From positions 2,604,001 to 2,668,000 of the forward strand of contig NC_086373.1 of assembly GCF_036588685.1 (NCBI RefSeq): 64,000 nucleotides of DNA. The letters run 5' to 3'. Below, piece by piece: positions 43,851 to 55,090 of the stretch. Position numbers and translations under genes: made by a program. Positions within the stretch are counted from its first letter, which is position 1; each line of letters starts with the position of its first letter. The DNA is from Mytilus trossulus. Lineage: Eukaryota > Mollusca > Bivalvia > Mytilida > Mytilidae. Below the pieces are notes generated by a model that was given only the letters and a program-made list of their open reading frames with translations, did no database searches and was not told where the DNA came from.

Positions 43851-43859
43851 GCGATTATT

Positions 43860-43978
43860 GTTCGGTTTCACAAAATAAAACTTACGATTAAGATTGATCG
43901 TAAATCATGAACAATTCAGTATACATAAAACAACTCATAGCCGTTAGTTTTTTTGTGAAACCGACTCTTGAATTCAAC
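43860..43978. mobile_element. Tiny MITE-like inverted repeat
   Basis: 'ttcggtttcacaaaat' at the left is mirrored by 'tttttttgtgaaaccga' at the right, and 'ttacgatt' by 'atcgtaa' in the interior. About 115 bases, non-coding. Confidence 0.5.
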
Positions 43979-44274
43979 CTAAAAAAATCCTAAGAATCAC
44001 ATCTTTACTAGTTGGAAATAATGATCACTAATTGGCCTACTCATTTGTCTCAAAGTTATGTGACATGTTATATATATATAGTAACAAGTATAAAACCTAA
44101 GACTTTATAATCAATATGTATTCATCAAACATAGGTTGTGTAAGTCATGTCAAAAGTTAGAGTACCCTATGGAACTAGTGGGTTATTTGAATGTTTAAAA
44201 TGCAACATAAAGCTCGGTCATTAAAAAGTACGGCACATATATCGTGAATAAGAAAAAAATGAATATTACACCCG

Positions 44275-45196
44275 TGTCCGATTAGCTGCGGGGGATGTAT
44301 ATATACACAGCCACGTCAGGTCGGAACTTATGTAACATCCGATGTCTCTTGCAGGAATGTTAGATTAGCTGTGCGGGATGTATATATACACAGTCACGTC
44401 AGGTCGGAACTTATGTAACATTCGATCCCTTTTGCAGGAATGCTAGATTAGCTGTGGGGGTGTATATATACACAGCCACGGCAGGTCGGAATTTATGTAA
44501 CATCCGATCTCTCTTGCAGGAATGCTAGATTAGCTGTGTGGGATGTATAGCTACACAACCACGTCAGGTCGGAACTTATGTTACATCCGATGTCTCTTGC
44601 AGGAATGCTAGATTAGCTGTGCGGGATGCACTAGTATATATACACAGCCACGTCAGGTCTGAACTAATGTAACATCCGATCCCTCTTGCAGGAATGTAAG
44701 ATTAGCTGTGCGGGATGTATATATACACAGCCACGTCAGGTCTGAACAACTAATGTAACATCCGATCCCTCTTGCAGGAATGTAAGATTAGCTGTGCGGG
44801 ATGTATATATACACAGCCACGTCAGGTCGGAACTTACGTAACATCCGATGTATCTTGCAAGAATGCTAGATGAGATGTGTGGGATGTATAGATACACTGC
44901 CACGTCAGGTTGGAACTGATGTAACATTCGAGGTCTCTTGCAGGAATGTTAGATTAACTGTGCGGAATGTATATATACACAGCGCCATGTCAGGTCAGAA
45001 CTAATATAAAATCCGATGCCTCTTGCAGGAATGCTAGATTAGCTGACTGGGATGTATAGATACACAGCCACGTCAGGTCGGAGCTGATGTAACATCCGAT
45101 GCTTCTTGCAGGAATGTTAGATTCACTGTGCGGGATGTATAGATACACAGCCACGTCAGGTCAGAACTGATCTAAAATCTGATGTCTCTTGCAGGA
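44275..45196 (+). repeat. 83-bp satellite array, about 11 copies
   Basis: Each unit carries 'attagctgtgcgggatgtat', the palindrome 'tgtatatataca', 'cagccacgtcaggtcggaac', 'atgtaacatccgat' and 'tctcttgcaggaatg'. Copies differ by a few substitutions, one has a small insertion at 44,630 and one at 44,745. There is no spacer-to-repeat alternation, so it is a plain satellite. It ends directly against a family A copy at 45,217. Confidence 0.95.
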
Positions 45197-45216
45197 ATGT
45201 CGCACATTGAAGATCA

Positions 45217-45703
45217 TTTTATGTCTACCTGTGCGAATTTCAAACGCGCAATTTTACACCAGTACTGAAAACCTTCTATCCTTTACGGGTAGACTTTAAA
45301 TAGATAAATTAAGTCGTATAAGAAAAACAAAATGAGTATGTTAAATTTGATGTATGCCTTTTTGTGCTTCTTTGTTACATTTGTTGTTTTTATAGTGATA
45401 TTAAGATGCTGTACCCCTATTTTTGACATTTTTACTCTTTGAGTATGTTTGTTTTGTTCATGCATCGTTGACAATGTAATGGAATTTGATGCGACTGTCA
45501 TACAAGTGATAGGTTTAGCTAGCTATAAAACCAGGTTCAATCCACCATTTTCTACATTAGAGAATGCCTGTACCAAGTCAGGAATATGACAGTTGTTATC
45601 CATTCGTTAAATGTGTTTGGACTTTTGATTTTGCCTTTTGATTTTGGATTTTCCTTTTTGAATTTTCCTCTGAGTTCAGTATTTTTGTATTTTTACTTTT
45701 TGC
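45217..45703 (+). repeat. Dispersed repeat family A, full-length copy
   Basis: From 'ttttatgtctacctgtgcga' to 'gagttcagtatttttgta' this matches 62,931-63,440 nearly end to end, so about 490-510 bases is probably the full length. Non-coding; contains 'gctagctataaaaccaggtt', shared by all shorter copies. Confidence 0.85.
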
Positions 45704-46042
45704 ATCGACTTTTTGCGGGTCCACATTTCCAATGTCCTCTTATCCTCGAATTCTTGCGTATGATTTCAACAACATAAGTATTCAGGATTAAACCCATAAC
45801 AAATAAACTCTACACTTGTATTTATTGTTGGCTAAAGCTTTTTTATGCTTTGGCAGCATATGTGTGTAAACGTGACGAAAGGTTTACTGACGGGCGGACG
45901 AACGAATTGTTATATGTCCTATTACCCAGTAAAGTGTTGGGCTATAAAAATAACCCAACAAAATACCTATAGTCTGTTATGTTTCGGATGTTGCTGCTTT
46001 TTATAAATGATTACTTTATACATATGAAATATTAGTTTCAGA

Positions 46043-49000
46043 ATGTTCTCCAGAAGTTTCCGATATGTCAGGTCATTTATACCAGCTTATGGTGCTACAA
46101 AAGAAGAGAAGCACCCAATCGTAGCACAGGACCAAATTGATTATGAAATGTCTGAATATGATGCTGAGAAAGACACCTGTGAACCTTCTGAAAATATCAT
46201 AGAAAAGTTTGAAGACGAGAGCAAGCGTTATAAAATTTCCGAATGGCAAGCTGGTTGGAATATTACAAATGCAATACAGGTACCGTATTTTAACTACACG
46301 TAGAACATGTTTGCCTGATCTGATTTGTTGTATTTGTTAACTGCTTAATAGTTCTTATTATGCAGGCTTTGGTTTTCAGGTTTTCAAATGGTATGACAGT
46401 GTATTAGCCATAAAAACCAAGTTCAACCCACCATGTTTTCTTAAAATATCCTGAACTAAGTCAGGAATATGGCAGTTTTTATCAACTAGTTCGTTTCTAT
46501 GTATGACATTTGTTTTTGTTGCACTTCAGTGCTCATGTCTTTCCTGTGTTTTTTCTTATATATAATGAGCCACCCTCGGTTTTAGTTTGTATTTATTTCT
46601 TTTTACTGTTTATGTGCTATCGTTTCCCAGCCACTTCAGTTATATCACGGTCATGACTAGTATAGAAGTCAATCCAAAATGACAAAACAGACAAATTCAA
46701 ACTATTAATTCACTATACATGACCCCGGGTATATGTCTTGGTTGAACAGAACGAGCGTTTGCTGCATTTAGTTATAAGTCTGGTAGTTTTCTTCTATAAA
46801 TGTTTTTTTTTTTATATTTAAAGGGTGATATGAATTTCCTCGTTGGTAAGTGTCATTGGGGTATATATTAAATGTTTATTTCAAATTGAATTATTTGATG
46901 GAGATATTTATTCAAGTTTTCGAAAACAAAAAAAGTTCCTTTTGTCTTTATTTTTATATCCCTGTATTACGTATTATAGTAAATCATCTTTAATAGTTCA
47001 ACATTGTGTCATAAAATTGATAATGGAAATGGGGAATGTGTCAAAGAGACAACAACCCGACCAAATAAAAAAACAACAGCAGAAGGTCACCAACAGGTCT
47101 TCAATGTAGCGAGAATTCCCGCACCCGGAGGCGTCCTTCAGCTGCCCCCTAAACAAATATATACTAGTTCAGTGATAATGAACGCCATACTAATTTCCAA
47201 ATTGTACACAAGAAACTAAAATTAAAATAATACAAGTCTAACAAAGGCCAGAGGCTACTGACTTGGGAGAGGCGCAAAAATGCGGCGGGGTTAAACATGT
47301 TTGTGAGATCTCAACCCTCCCCCTATACCTCTAACCAATGTAGAAAAGTAAACGCATAACAATACGCACATTAAAATTCAGTTCAAGAGAAGTCCGAGTC
47401 TGATGTCAGAAGATGTAACCAAAGAAAATAAACAAAATGACAATAATACATAAATAACAACAGACTACTAGCAGTTAACTGACATGCCAGCTTCAGACTT
47501 CAATTAAACTGACTGAAAGATTATTATTTCATCATATGAAAATCAAGCACACTCCTTCCCGTTAGTGGTTTAGTATCATACCATCATAACATGTATGAGA
47601 AGAACATAACCCGTGTCATGCCAACAACTGTTTTTAGAATAAATGTGTTTAGTTCCGACGCAAAGACCTTATCAGTGACTCAATATTAACGCCAAAATAT
47701 GCAATCTTTAATGACTTGACAACAGTATCGTAGTTATATCCCTTCTTAATAAGTCTATTCAAAGGTTTTGTAAGTTTCTGAAGTGAATACTGACACCTTT
47801 GTGCTTTATAAAGAATATTTCCATAAAAAATTGGATGTGAAATACCTGAACGTATAAGAAGTCTGCATGTTGAGCTATATTTACGAATGATGTCTTTATA
47901 CCGATGATAAATTTTAGTAAATGTTCATCCCGAGCTAACTTTACGGTATTGGTTTTACTTGTTGTTGAAAACCTTACGGTATTATGTTGCTGTTTATATC
48001 TTTGTCATTTAGAATTTTGTGGATACTAGTAGTTGTCTCATTTTCATTCATACCTCATATCCTTATTTATATATCAAGGCAATGTACTAACTTTAATCCT
48101 GGTACCTTTGATAACTTTTTATCATAAAAGTGCATTAAAAACGACATAAGCTCTTTAGAAGTGAATCAATTGTTGTATTTATACATCGAACACATATGCT
48201 CCTAGGCATGGTGATACATTAAGCGCAGAACTCTGCTGGGAGTAGTGTTCACTACTAGATTTCGTCGTTAGTGTAAAAATGTTAAGAATATCAGTATTTT
48301 TGAGAAGTTGTTGATATGATTTTTAACCTTCTTCTTGTATATACACATCTTATTACTCATTTAGAAGTCTGTTTTGATTCTACCAAGACATTATTATTTA
48401 TTGATGTATAGCGTTAGAAATTGTCGAAAACTAATGGACATACGATAAAAAGTGTAAAAATAGCAAACATTATCCACAATTTATAATCCTAAACATCTCA
48501 CTATTGAGGAGTCAAATGGTAATGCGTTAGTGTACTTAGAGCTTAAGTCATCCAGGACAATATGTTTTCACACCAAAATGGCTAAGTGTTTCAAGAAAGA
48601 AAAAAATAGCTTTCAGGAGAATTTCTACCCGACATTCTCAGGCTGTTCATTATGTGCCTTTTTTTTTCAAAGTTATTTTCATGTCTGTCTAGGGAAAAGT
48701 CAATCAACAAAAATACCGAAATACCGAGGAAAAATCAAAAGCTTAAACACAACAAACGAATGAATAGCACCTTTTAAATTCTGACAAGGTACCGATATGT
48801 TTCTACAAGTTATTAAAAATTATATCCTCTTTAAAATGAACTCATCATAGAAACCAGAAATAAAATTTACTATTTTAAAAACCATCAACTTTGATATTCG
48901 TTAATGTAGCAGCTCTTGTGTCTTAATGTCGGCCACATAAACTTAGTTACGTTTATTTCATCTGTAAAACTTTCAATCAGTAACGCCTTCTTTCACAATA

Positions 49001-51654
49001 TTAGATTTGAATAAAGGAATGTACCTCCATCGTGCATTGTTATATATTTCTTTGTCCGGTTTTTGCTTTACTTTTAGTCCTGTTTGATTTTATTGGCTAT
49101 TAAACGTTTGAATTAATATTTGGATTTTTAAATAATTTGGCTTCGCGCTACACTAAAGAAGCATTAATTGTCGAAGTGCGCATCTGATGCGGTTATTTTG
49201 GTACCATCAATGTTATTGTCATTTCAACACTGAAAGTTAGGATCAAGTTCTCACAAATTACGTCAATTCTAATTGTATTGTTAGGTGAATACGGAAATGT
49301 AAAATGTAGTGCTTTTATCGTAAAAGAAGAGCATAAAAGAACTGACTGGTTTTAACGCTTTACTAATTGGTATATCCAAGGATCAATTGCTATAAAATAT
49401 TAAATATGAATAAAAGGTATACCATCAATTAGACAGCAATCCACTAACAGACATCTAGAGAGAATTATAGAGCCTTCAATAATAAACACCTGTTGATTAT
49501 AATGTTCAAGTAAACCTGGTAAATACAATACCGTATTAAAAGCCTTGCAAAATACCACTTTATTTTATCAAATACCTTCAGTAGAATTGTACTTATACAA
49601 CTAATCTCTATAAAACAATTGATGATTTGACAAATTTATGATCTTCATCCTCTGCTGTATTTGCTTTTAGTCAGGATTCGTATACAATAAGAGCTATATT
49701 GTCAGTCCCCATTGGAATAGTAACACTGTGTGTGTTGCGTTTCGGTGTTGTGTCGTTGTTCTCCTCTTATATTTAATGCGTTTCGCTCGGTTTTGGTTTG
49801 TTACCCCGATTTTGTTTTTTGTCCATGGATTTATGAGTTTTGAACAGCGGTATACTACTGTTGCCTTTATATAATTTAATTCCAATACGTTAGACGAATA
49901 AAAGCTAAAATATCTTTATAAAAATAGGTAAATGACGTATGTTTTCCAATGAGACAACTAACCACAAAAAACATAATCAAATTGCATGTTCAATTCGTGT
50001 ATTTTTAAAAGTGTTAAACTCATATTTCTTGCATTCTTTAGCAGTATTGTAATGAACTAGAGGCTTGATTTATTTATGTTCACTGCTTTAATATAAAAAT
50101 TAGATATCGAATTTTATCAAATTCATTCATGAGTTAGAGAATTTACATAGAGTATTACAAAAAATTAAACGCGACTGGCGTACAAGTTAGAGGTTTATCT
50201 AGCTATAAAACCAGGTTTAATCCTTCATTTTCGACATAAGGAAATGCCTGTTCCAAATAAGGAATATGACGGTTATTTTCTTTTCGTTCGGTGTGTTAGT
50301 GATTTTGATTTTACTATTCGTTAAAACTTTTAAATTTGAATTTTTCATTGGAATTCTGTATTTTTTGTTATTTTACTTTTTGAATATTTACTTAACCATA
50401 ATCAATGATGTTAATGTTGTTATATCTATTTTTTAGGGTATGTTTGTGGTAAGCTTTCCGTATGCTGTACTTCAGGGTGGCTACTGGACATTACTCGCAA
50501 TCATAGTTGTAGCATACATATGTTGTCATACTGGGAAAATTCTTGTGGAATGCTTGTATGAAGAAGACCGGTATGGACAAAAAATTCGTGTGCATTGCTC
50601 ATACGTGGATATTGCTAACTCGGTGTTTGGACCACGCTTCGGTGGCAGAATAGTAAATGTTGCGCAGATGATAGAATTATTAATGACATGCATTCTTTAC
50701 ATTCTTTTATGCGGAGACCTTATTTTAGGTTGCTTCCGTGAGAGTGGGAGCCCAATCGATCTTTCTTCATGGATAATGATCAGTGCCGCGTTTCTGTTAC
50801 CATGTGCATTCCTTCAGACATTAAAAAGCGTGTCTTGGTTTAGCTTTTGGTGTACCGTAGCACATCTAGTTATCAATGCAATAATATTGGTATATTGTTT
50901 CTCAAGAATCAACGATTGGAAATGGTCCGAAGTTCAAGTCAGCATAAATATTTGGACCTTTCCAATATCTCTCGGTGTTGTTGTTTTCAGTTACACATCA
51001 CAAATATTTGTACCCACTTTAGAAGGAAATTTGGTTGACAGGCAGAAATTCAACTGTATGATGCATTGGACACATTTTGCTGCCGCCATTTTCAAAGCTT
51101 TATTTGCTTACATCGGATTTCTAACGTTTGGAAACAATACTAAAGAATTTATTACCAATAACTTGCCACGAACTTTCAGAATTTCAGTCAATGTATTTTT
51201 TATACTGAAAGCTTTACTATCGTATCCGTTACCATATTTTGCTAGTGTAGAATTACTCGCGGAATCTTTCTTCAAAGGACGACCAAAGACAATATTTCCC
51301 GTGTGTATAGACAACGAGAAGAGTTTGAAAGTATGGGCCGTTATCCTTCGTCTGTTACTAGTCCTCTCTACAATGTTAATGGCAATATTTATACCTCATT
51401 TCTCTCTTTTAATGGGTCTCATTGGAAGTTTTACTGGAACAATGTTATCCTTAATATGGCCATGTTATTTTCATCTCTATCTTAAAGGCAAAACTATGTC
51501 TTGGTATGCTAAACTGTTTGATGTAGTTATAATAATATTAGGTCTGTTATGCCTAGGCATTGGCATTTATTATTCTGTAAGTGCATTAATAAGATCTTAT
51601 AGTGGACTACCGCCAGATCCACATACTCCGAGAATACCTTATCATAGTGGATAA
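46043..51654 (+). CDS. Vesicular inhibitory amino acid transporter (SLC32/VGAT type)
   Basis: This transporter loads GABA and glycine into synaptic vesicles using the proton gradient. Exon 1 (46,043-46,279) encodes 79 residues of cytosolic N-terminus ending 'EWQAGWNITNAIQ'. Exon 2 (50,437-51,654) encodes 405 more, starting 'GMFVVSFPYAVLQGGYW'. The junction is GT/AG in phase 0 and falls inside the first membrane helix, as in the known family sequence 'WEAGWNVTNAIQGMFVLG'. Further family landmarks are 'CLYEED', 'VNVAQMIELLMTCILYI', 'FSYTSQIFVPTLEGN', 'KALLSYPLPYFASVELL' and 'IPHFSLLMGLIGSFTG'. About ten hydrophobic segments are visible. Total 484 residues, close to nematode UNC-47. A tttcag two bases before the ATG suggests a further 5' UTR exon. 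The orthology to VGAT rather than a related invertebrate paralogue is likely but not proven. Confidence 0.9.
46395..46590 (+). repeat. Family A-prime copy in transporter intron
   Basis: 'aagttcaacccaccatgttt', 'ctaagtcaggaatatggcag' and 'tttcctgtgttttttctta' follow the order of the copies at 10,735 and 61,815. Confidence 0.6.
47016..47929 (-). mobile_element. 3' end of a Naiad-type element in transporter intron
   Basis: The minus strand carries the same 90-odd C-terminal reverse transcriptase codons (47,929 to the stop at 47,649-47,651) and the same tail as 7,688-8,605, in inverted orientation. Identity is high enough to align by eye throughout. It contains a SECIS-like hairpin at 47,595-47,533 and ends 'aatggaaatggggaatgtgt' read on the plus strand at about 47,020. 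The other retroelement sequence is missing through 5' truncation. Confidence 0.85.
47533..47595 (-). promoter_or_regulatory. SECIS-like hairpin in retroelement 3' tail
   Basis: Aligned to 8,014-8,076: helix I TACATG/CATATG, ATGA at 47,587-47,584 and TGAT at 47,545-47,542, helix II GGTATGATACT with AGGAGTGTGCT, apical loop starting AAA. One G-C pair has become G-U, and a second position is now G opposite A. It begins 54 bases after the reverse transcriptase stop, as in the other copy. Confidence 0.65.
47930..50190. other. Transporter intron, repeat-rich
   Basis: No exon-like frame is recognised. A family A-prime piece at 49,715-49,880 ('gaacagcggtatactactgt') and scattered AT-rich sequence make up this part of the 4.2-kb intron. 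Confidence 0.5.
50194..50385 (+). repeat. Dispersed repeat family A
   Basis: 'tctagctataaaaccaggtt', 'aaatgcctgttcca' and the 'attctgtattttttgttat' end mark a diverged copy lying 50 bases before exon 2 of the transporter. Confidence 0.65.
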
Positions 51655-52676
51655 AGAAGATAGTTATATCTTTTTTATTGTTCAAACAAGACAAAGCAAT
51701 CAATTTCAACTCATTATTTTTTTAGTATTCAATTTTCGTGAAAATGAACACTGTTGGACAGTCTTTCTATTACAACGTCGATGCTCATGTGAATTTCATT
51801 AAATAATACATAACTGTATCGAGGATTTGATCATTGGATATATTTAATATCTAAAAAAAATTAAATCAAGATAGGAAATATAAACAATTAATTTGGAATG
51901 TATACTAATACTTATATATGTACATATTTTAAAGGATTGTGCTGTTTATGTAAATTGTAAATCATTAAAACATTTTGATAGGCATGCATATCAAAAACAT
52001 AAACCATGTTTTTGCATAATGTATTTTACATGCATAAAGCCATTTGTTGTCAACCGTAAGATTTAAAAATTTGTGACACAAAATTACAAAGAACACTTTC
52101 ACCTTCTTCCTCAGGTCAAATGATTGCAAAAAAAATGGCGTGCTATTAGTACTACCAGAAGTCTCTTGCTACAGGATACCTATAAATGGATTTCTGCTAT
52201 TACCTAATCAATTAAACAATTATCATTATCTAGACCTAAAACACAGTTATTTTTTATATACATTTAAGTTTTGCGATTGTAGATGGCTTATATCCTAAAT
52301 AATATCTGGACTTACAACGTGAAAGCAAGCTAACAGTGAAATGTATATAAAAGTGAAATATATATTATGTCAACACAATCTTATGTCAGAAAGTAAGTCT
52401 GTCCAATGCCCGTCGAGACACATTACAGAATTAGATTTTCGTGTGTACTGGAAATTAGATGGTTCTCCATTAGTCTTTCTCATATTCTTTTAGGCGATAT
52501 ATATCTTTGGATTTTTATTTATTACTGACGGGTTTGCTGGATAAAAGTTGAATATAAATGAAATGCACTCTTTATGAAGTTAACGGAGGATATTTCATAC
52601 CATATGTCATTGAATTTGTATATTTCTATTATGCCTTTAAGGAGATCAAATGTGATTATAAAAAGCTGCAATATGA
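51655..52676. other. Gap between convergent genes
   Basis: Holds the 3' UTRs of the transporter (plus) and of the long-tail exon (minus). On the minus strand AATAAA complements occur at about 52,515-52,524, some 155 bases after the stop at 52,677, a plausible polyadenylation signal. Nothing else was found. Confidence 0.5.
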
Positions 52677-53881
52677 TCAAAAATAAGCCACCACATCCTG
52701 AGAGGCGATTTCGTCACTATCAACAATTTCATTTAGCTGTTTACTCTTTAACAGTTTTTCGTCATTGGAATTGTAGTTGTTATTGATGTTTCTTTCTTTT
52801 TCAATATTTATATCAGCCCTTGAGACAAATATCTTTCGATTGTCCCCAGATGGTGGTTTAAAGTACTCATTTTGATGATCGGTTTCATTTTCTGTCAACC
52901 TTTCTGATTTATTTTGGTATTCTTTGATCTCATCATAAATAGGATTATTATAACCTTCGTTCATTTTGGTATCGCTGTTGAAATTTTTATCTTGCAAGCC
53001 TGGTGATGCTAATTCTTCATCTTCTGTTTGTCCAACATTTTTAGAATCTCGTTCGTCTTCAAATATTGCCCTACTATAGCTACGTCTACGATACAAATTA
53101 TTATCCTCTCCATCTTCATCCGAATCTACCTTGTAAGTTGAACGGCGAGTTCGGACTAACGGCTCATCGGACAATATTCCTGATTTCGATTGATGAGTAG
53201 TATTAGGAAATAGAAAGACATAGGCATCGGTACCGCTAAGACGTTTATCTTTGTCATAGTAAAGCAACCTGTTGGATATCTGGTCTTTTTCTTCTTTCCT
53301 ATTTTCCGATTCTGAATCGAGTTTACAAAGAGAGGACGATCTACGAAGTGACTTAGTAACCGTAGATAAATCATGGTTCCCCGATTTGTCTAATGCCTTT
53401 GTTATGTCACTCTCACTGTAACATATATCATTCCTACTGCTAGCACTTGACAATGTCAGCATGCTTTTAGACCGGATGCTGTCGTCTAGGCATGTGATTG
53501 GTTCATGTTTGAACGCATTATCACTCTGGCCTTGCTGTGCATAACTTTTGTGTTTTGTCGATACCGCATATATATCTTCAAGATCTATTTCATCATCCCT
53601 GTGGTAGTTGGTATTCATATACCCATGGTCTTTGCTGTTGACCGGTTTATCGTGGTTTGTTGTAGTCATAGATTTCAAGGTTAATGAATGTAATGCAGTA
53701 ACTTGTCCATCAAAGTGATCTACCTCGTTATAGTTTTCTGCTTTGTGGCTATGGCTATGATGTGACGCTTCATGTTTATGTGAGTGTTCATCCTCAAGTT
53801 TTGTCGGCAAAATATTTTCATGCTTCTCGTCTGTTTCGTGTGCTAAATGGAAATGGCTGTTATCTCTTGGCCGTCTGGAAA
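52677..53881 (-). CDS. Alternative long cytoplasmic tail exon of the Ig receptor
   Basis: A 3'-terminal coding exon on the minus strand: acceptor 'tttattcag' ends at 53,882, the exon begins TTTCCAGACGG, and 401 codons run to a stop at 52,677-52,679. The composition is hydrophilic, with no membrane segment. Features are a His-rich stretch (residues about 40-55, 'HSHKHEASHHSHSHK'), serine-rich segments, basic patches ('RTRRSTYKV', 'YRRRSYSRA') and tyrosine motifs 'GYNNPIYDEI' and 'NEYFKPP' that look like phosphorylation or adaptor sites. The exon needs one base from the preceding exon, which the donor at 55,407 would supply. It is therefore most likely the second tail of the receptor next door. 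An independent gene cannot be excluded. Confidence 0.7.
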
Positions 53882-53949
53882 CTGAATAAAACAACGGAAT
53901 TTTTTTAATTTATGTCAGTGGACAGCAAGCTAAATATAGAACAATTACA

Positions 53950-55085
53950 CTCATACATTGTTGAGAAATATTAACGCGCACGACATTGAAGAAAAGCAAG
54001 ACTTAAGTTGAATGGTACAACTAAAGCATAACCGGTAATTACCGTTCATAGACTGATTGTAAAATAAAACACAGTTGCAACTCTCTTTTAACTGTTTGAA
54101 AAATGCAAATAAAATGCTTACCATCAGTATGACTTCCTCGGACATTCTGCTCACCAGTCGACTAAATCACATGGTTTAAGAGTAATAAATAGGAAAATAT
54201 ATTATCGACTAATCACATGGTATTAGAGAAATAAATAGGAAAATATATTATCGAATTAACAATCGGTATAAATTAATTCTTTATTGGAAAAAACTAATAT
54301 TTAGATATGAGAAGATGTGGTATAAGTGCCAATTAGACAACATAATATTCATAATTGTCGATAGTATATCTTTAAAATGTACATTCTATAAAATATTCTT
54401 ACAATCACATAATTCTTACATCTTCATTGCATTATTTCTTCATTCAAATATAAGAATATAATTATATATCAAGTTAGAAGAAAACGGCAAAAAGCGTATA
54501 ACATAATTTCATTTAGATAAATCAAATGTAACTGTAATAAAATAATTAAAAAAAAAAAACAATGTTATTTTCAAACTTAATCTTCAATTTCAATACAATA
54601 AGATGATGTCAAAAACAAAAGTTCACATTGTAGTCGAATCGTGCACGGTGAAACATATTCAGAGTGCCATATAAATCACAAAGTGCGTAGATGTTCCATT
54701 CGAATGTGATGATATTATGTCATGCAGAGATTCACTTTATATTGATATTGTTAAGTTGCTTTTCTTTTTCTATATTGTCACTTTTAACATTGTCTTTCTG
54801 AAATATTTCAGTTTTATTCTTTGATCTGATGACCACATCTGCACTATTACTCAAATGAGCTCTTGATATCTACAAGCAACAAATTTCTTAATAAATATTT
54901 GAATTTAATATCAAATTAAAAAGTTAATACGTTCAACTACACTACTATACGGTCAGCTTTTACTAAGTAAGATGGGGAAATGGGGAAAAAAACAAGAAAA
55001 AAGAAATATGAAATAGGTTCGTTCCCACATATTATACCTGGAAACCAAAACTGAACTTTTGAAAAAAAAAATACCCTAGAAGTTG
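53950..55085. other. Intron between the two tail exons
   Basis: AT-rich with a short family B piece at 54,307-54,345 ('gagaagatgtggtataagtg'). No exon recognised. It also contains the 3' UTR of the short-tail form just below 55,091. Confidence 0.5.
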
Positions 55086-55090
55086 TATTC

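Noticed and set aside
44275..45196. Possible CRISPR-like array
   Set aside because: Units are contiguous 83-bp satellites without unique spacers, and the genome is eukaryotic.
52574..52786. Plus-strand frame overlapping the end of the long-tail exon
   Set aside because: Antisense shadow with no splice or family support.
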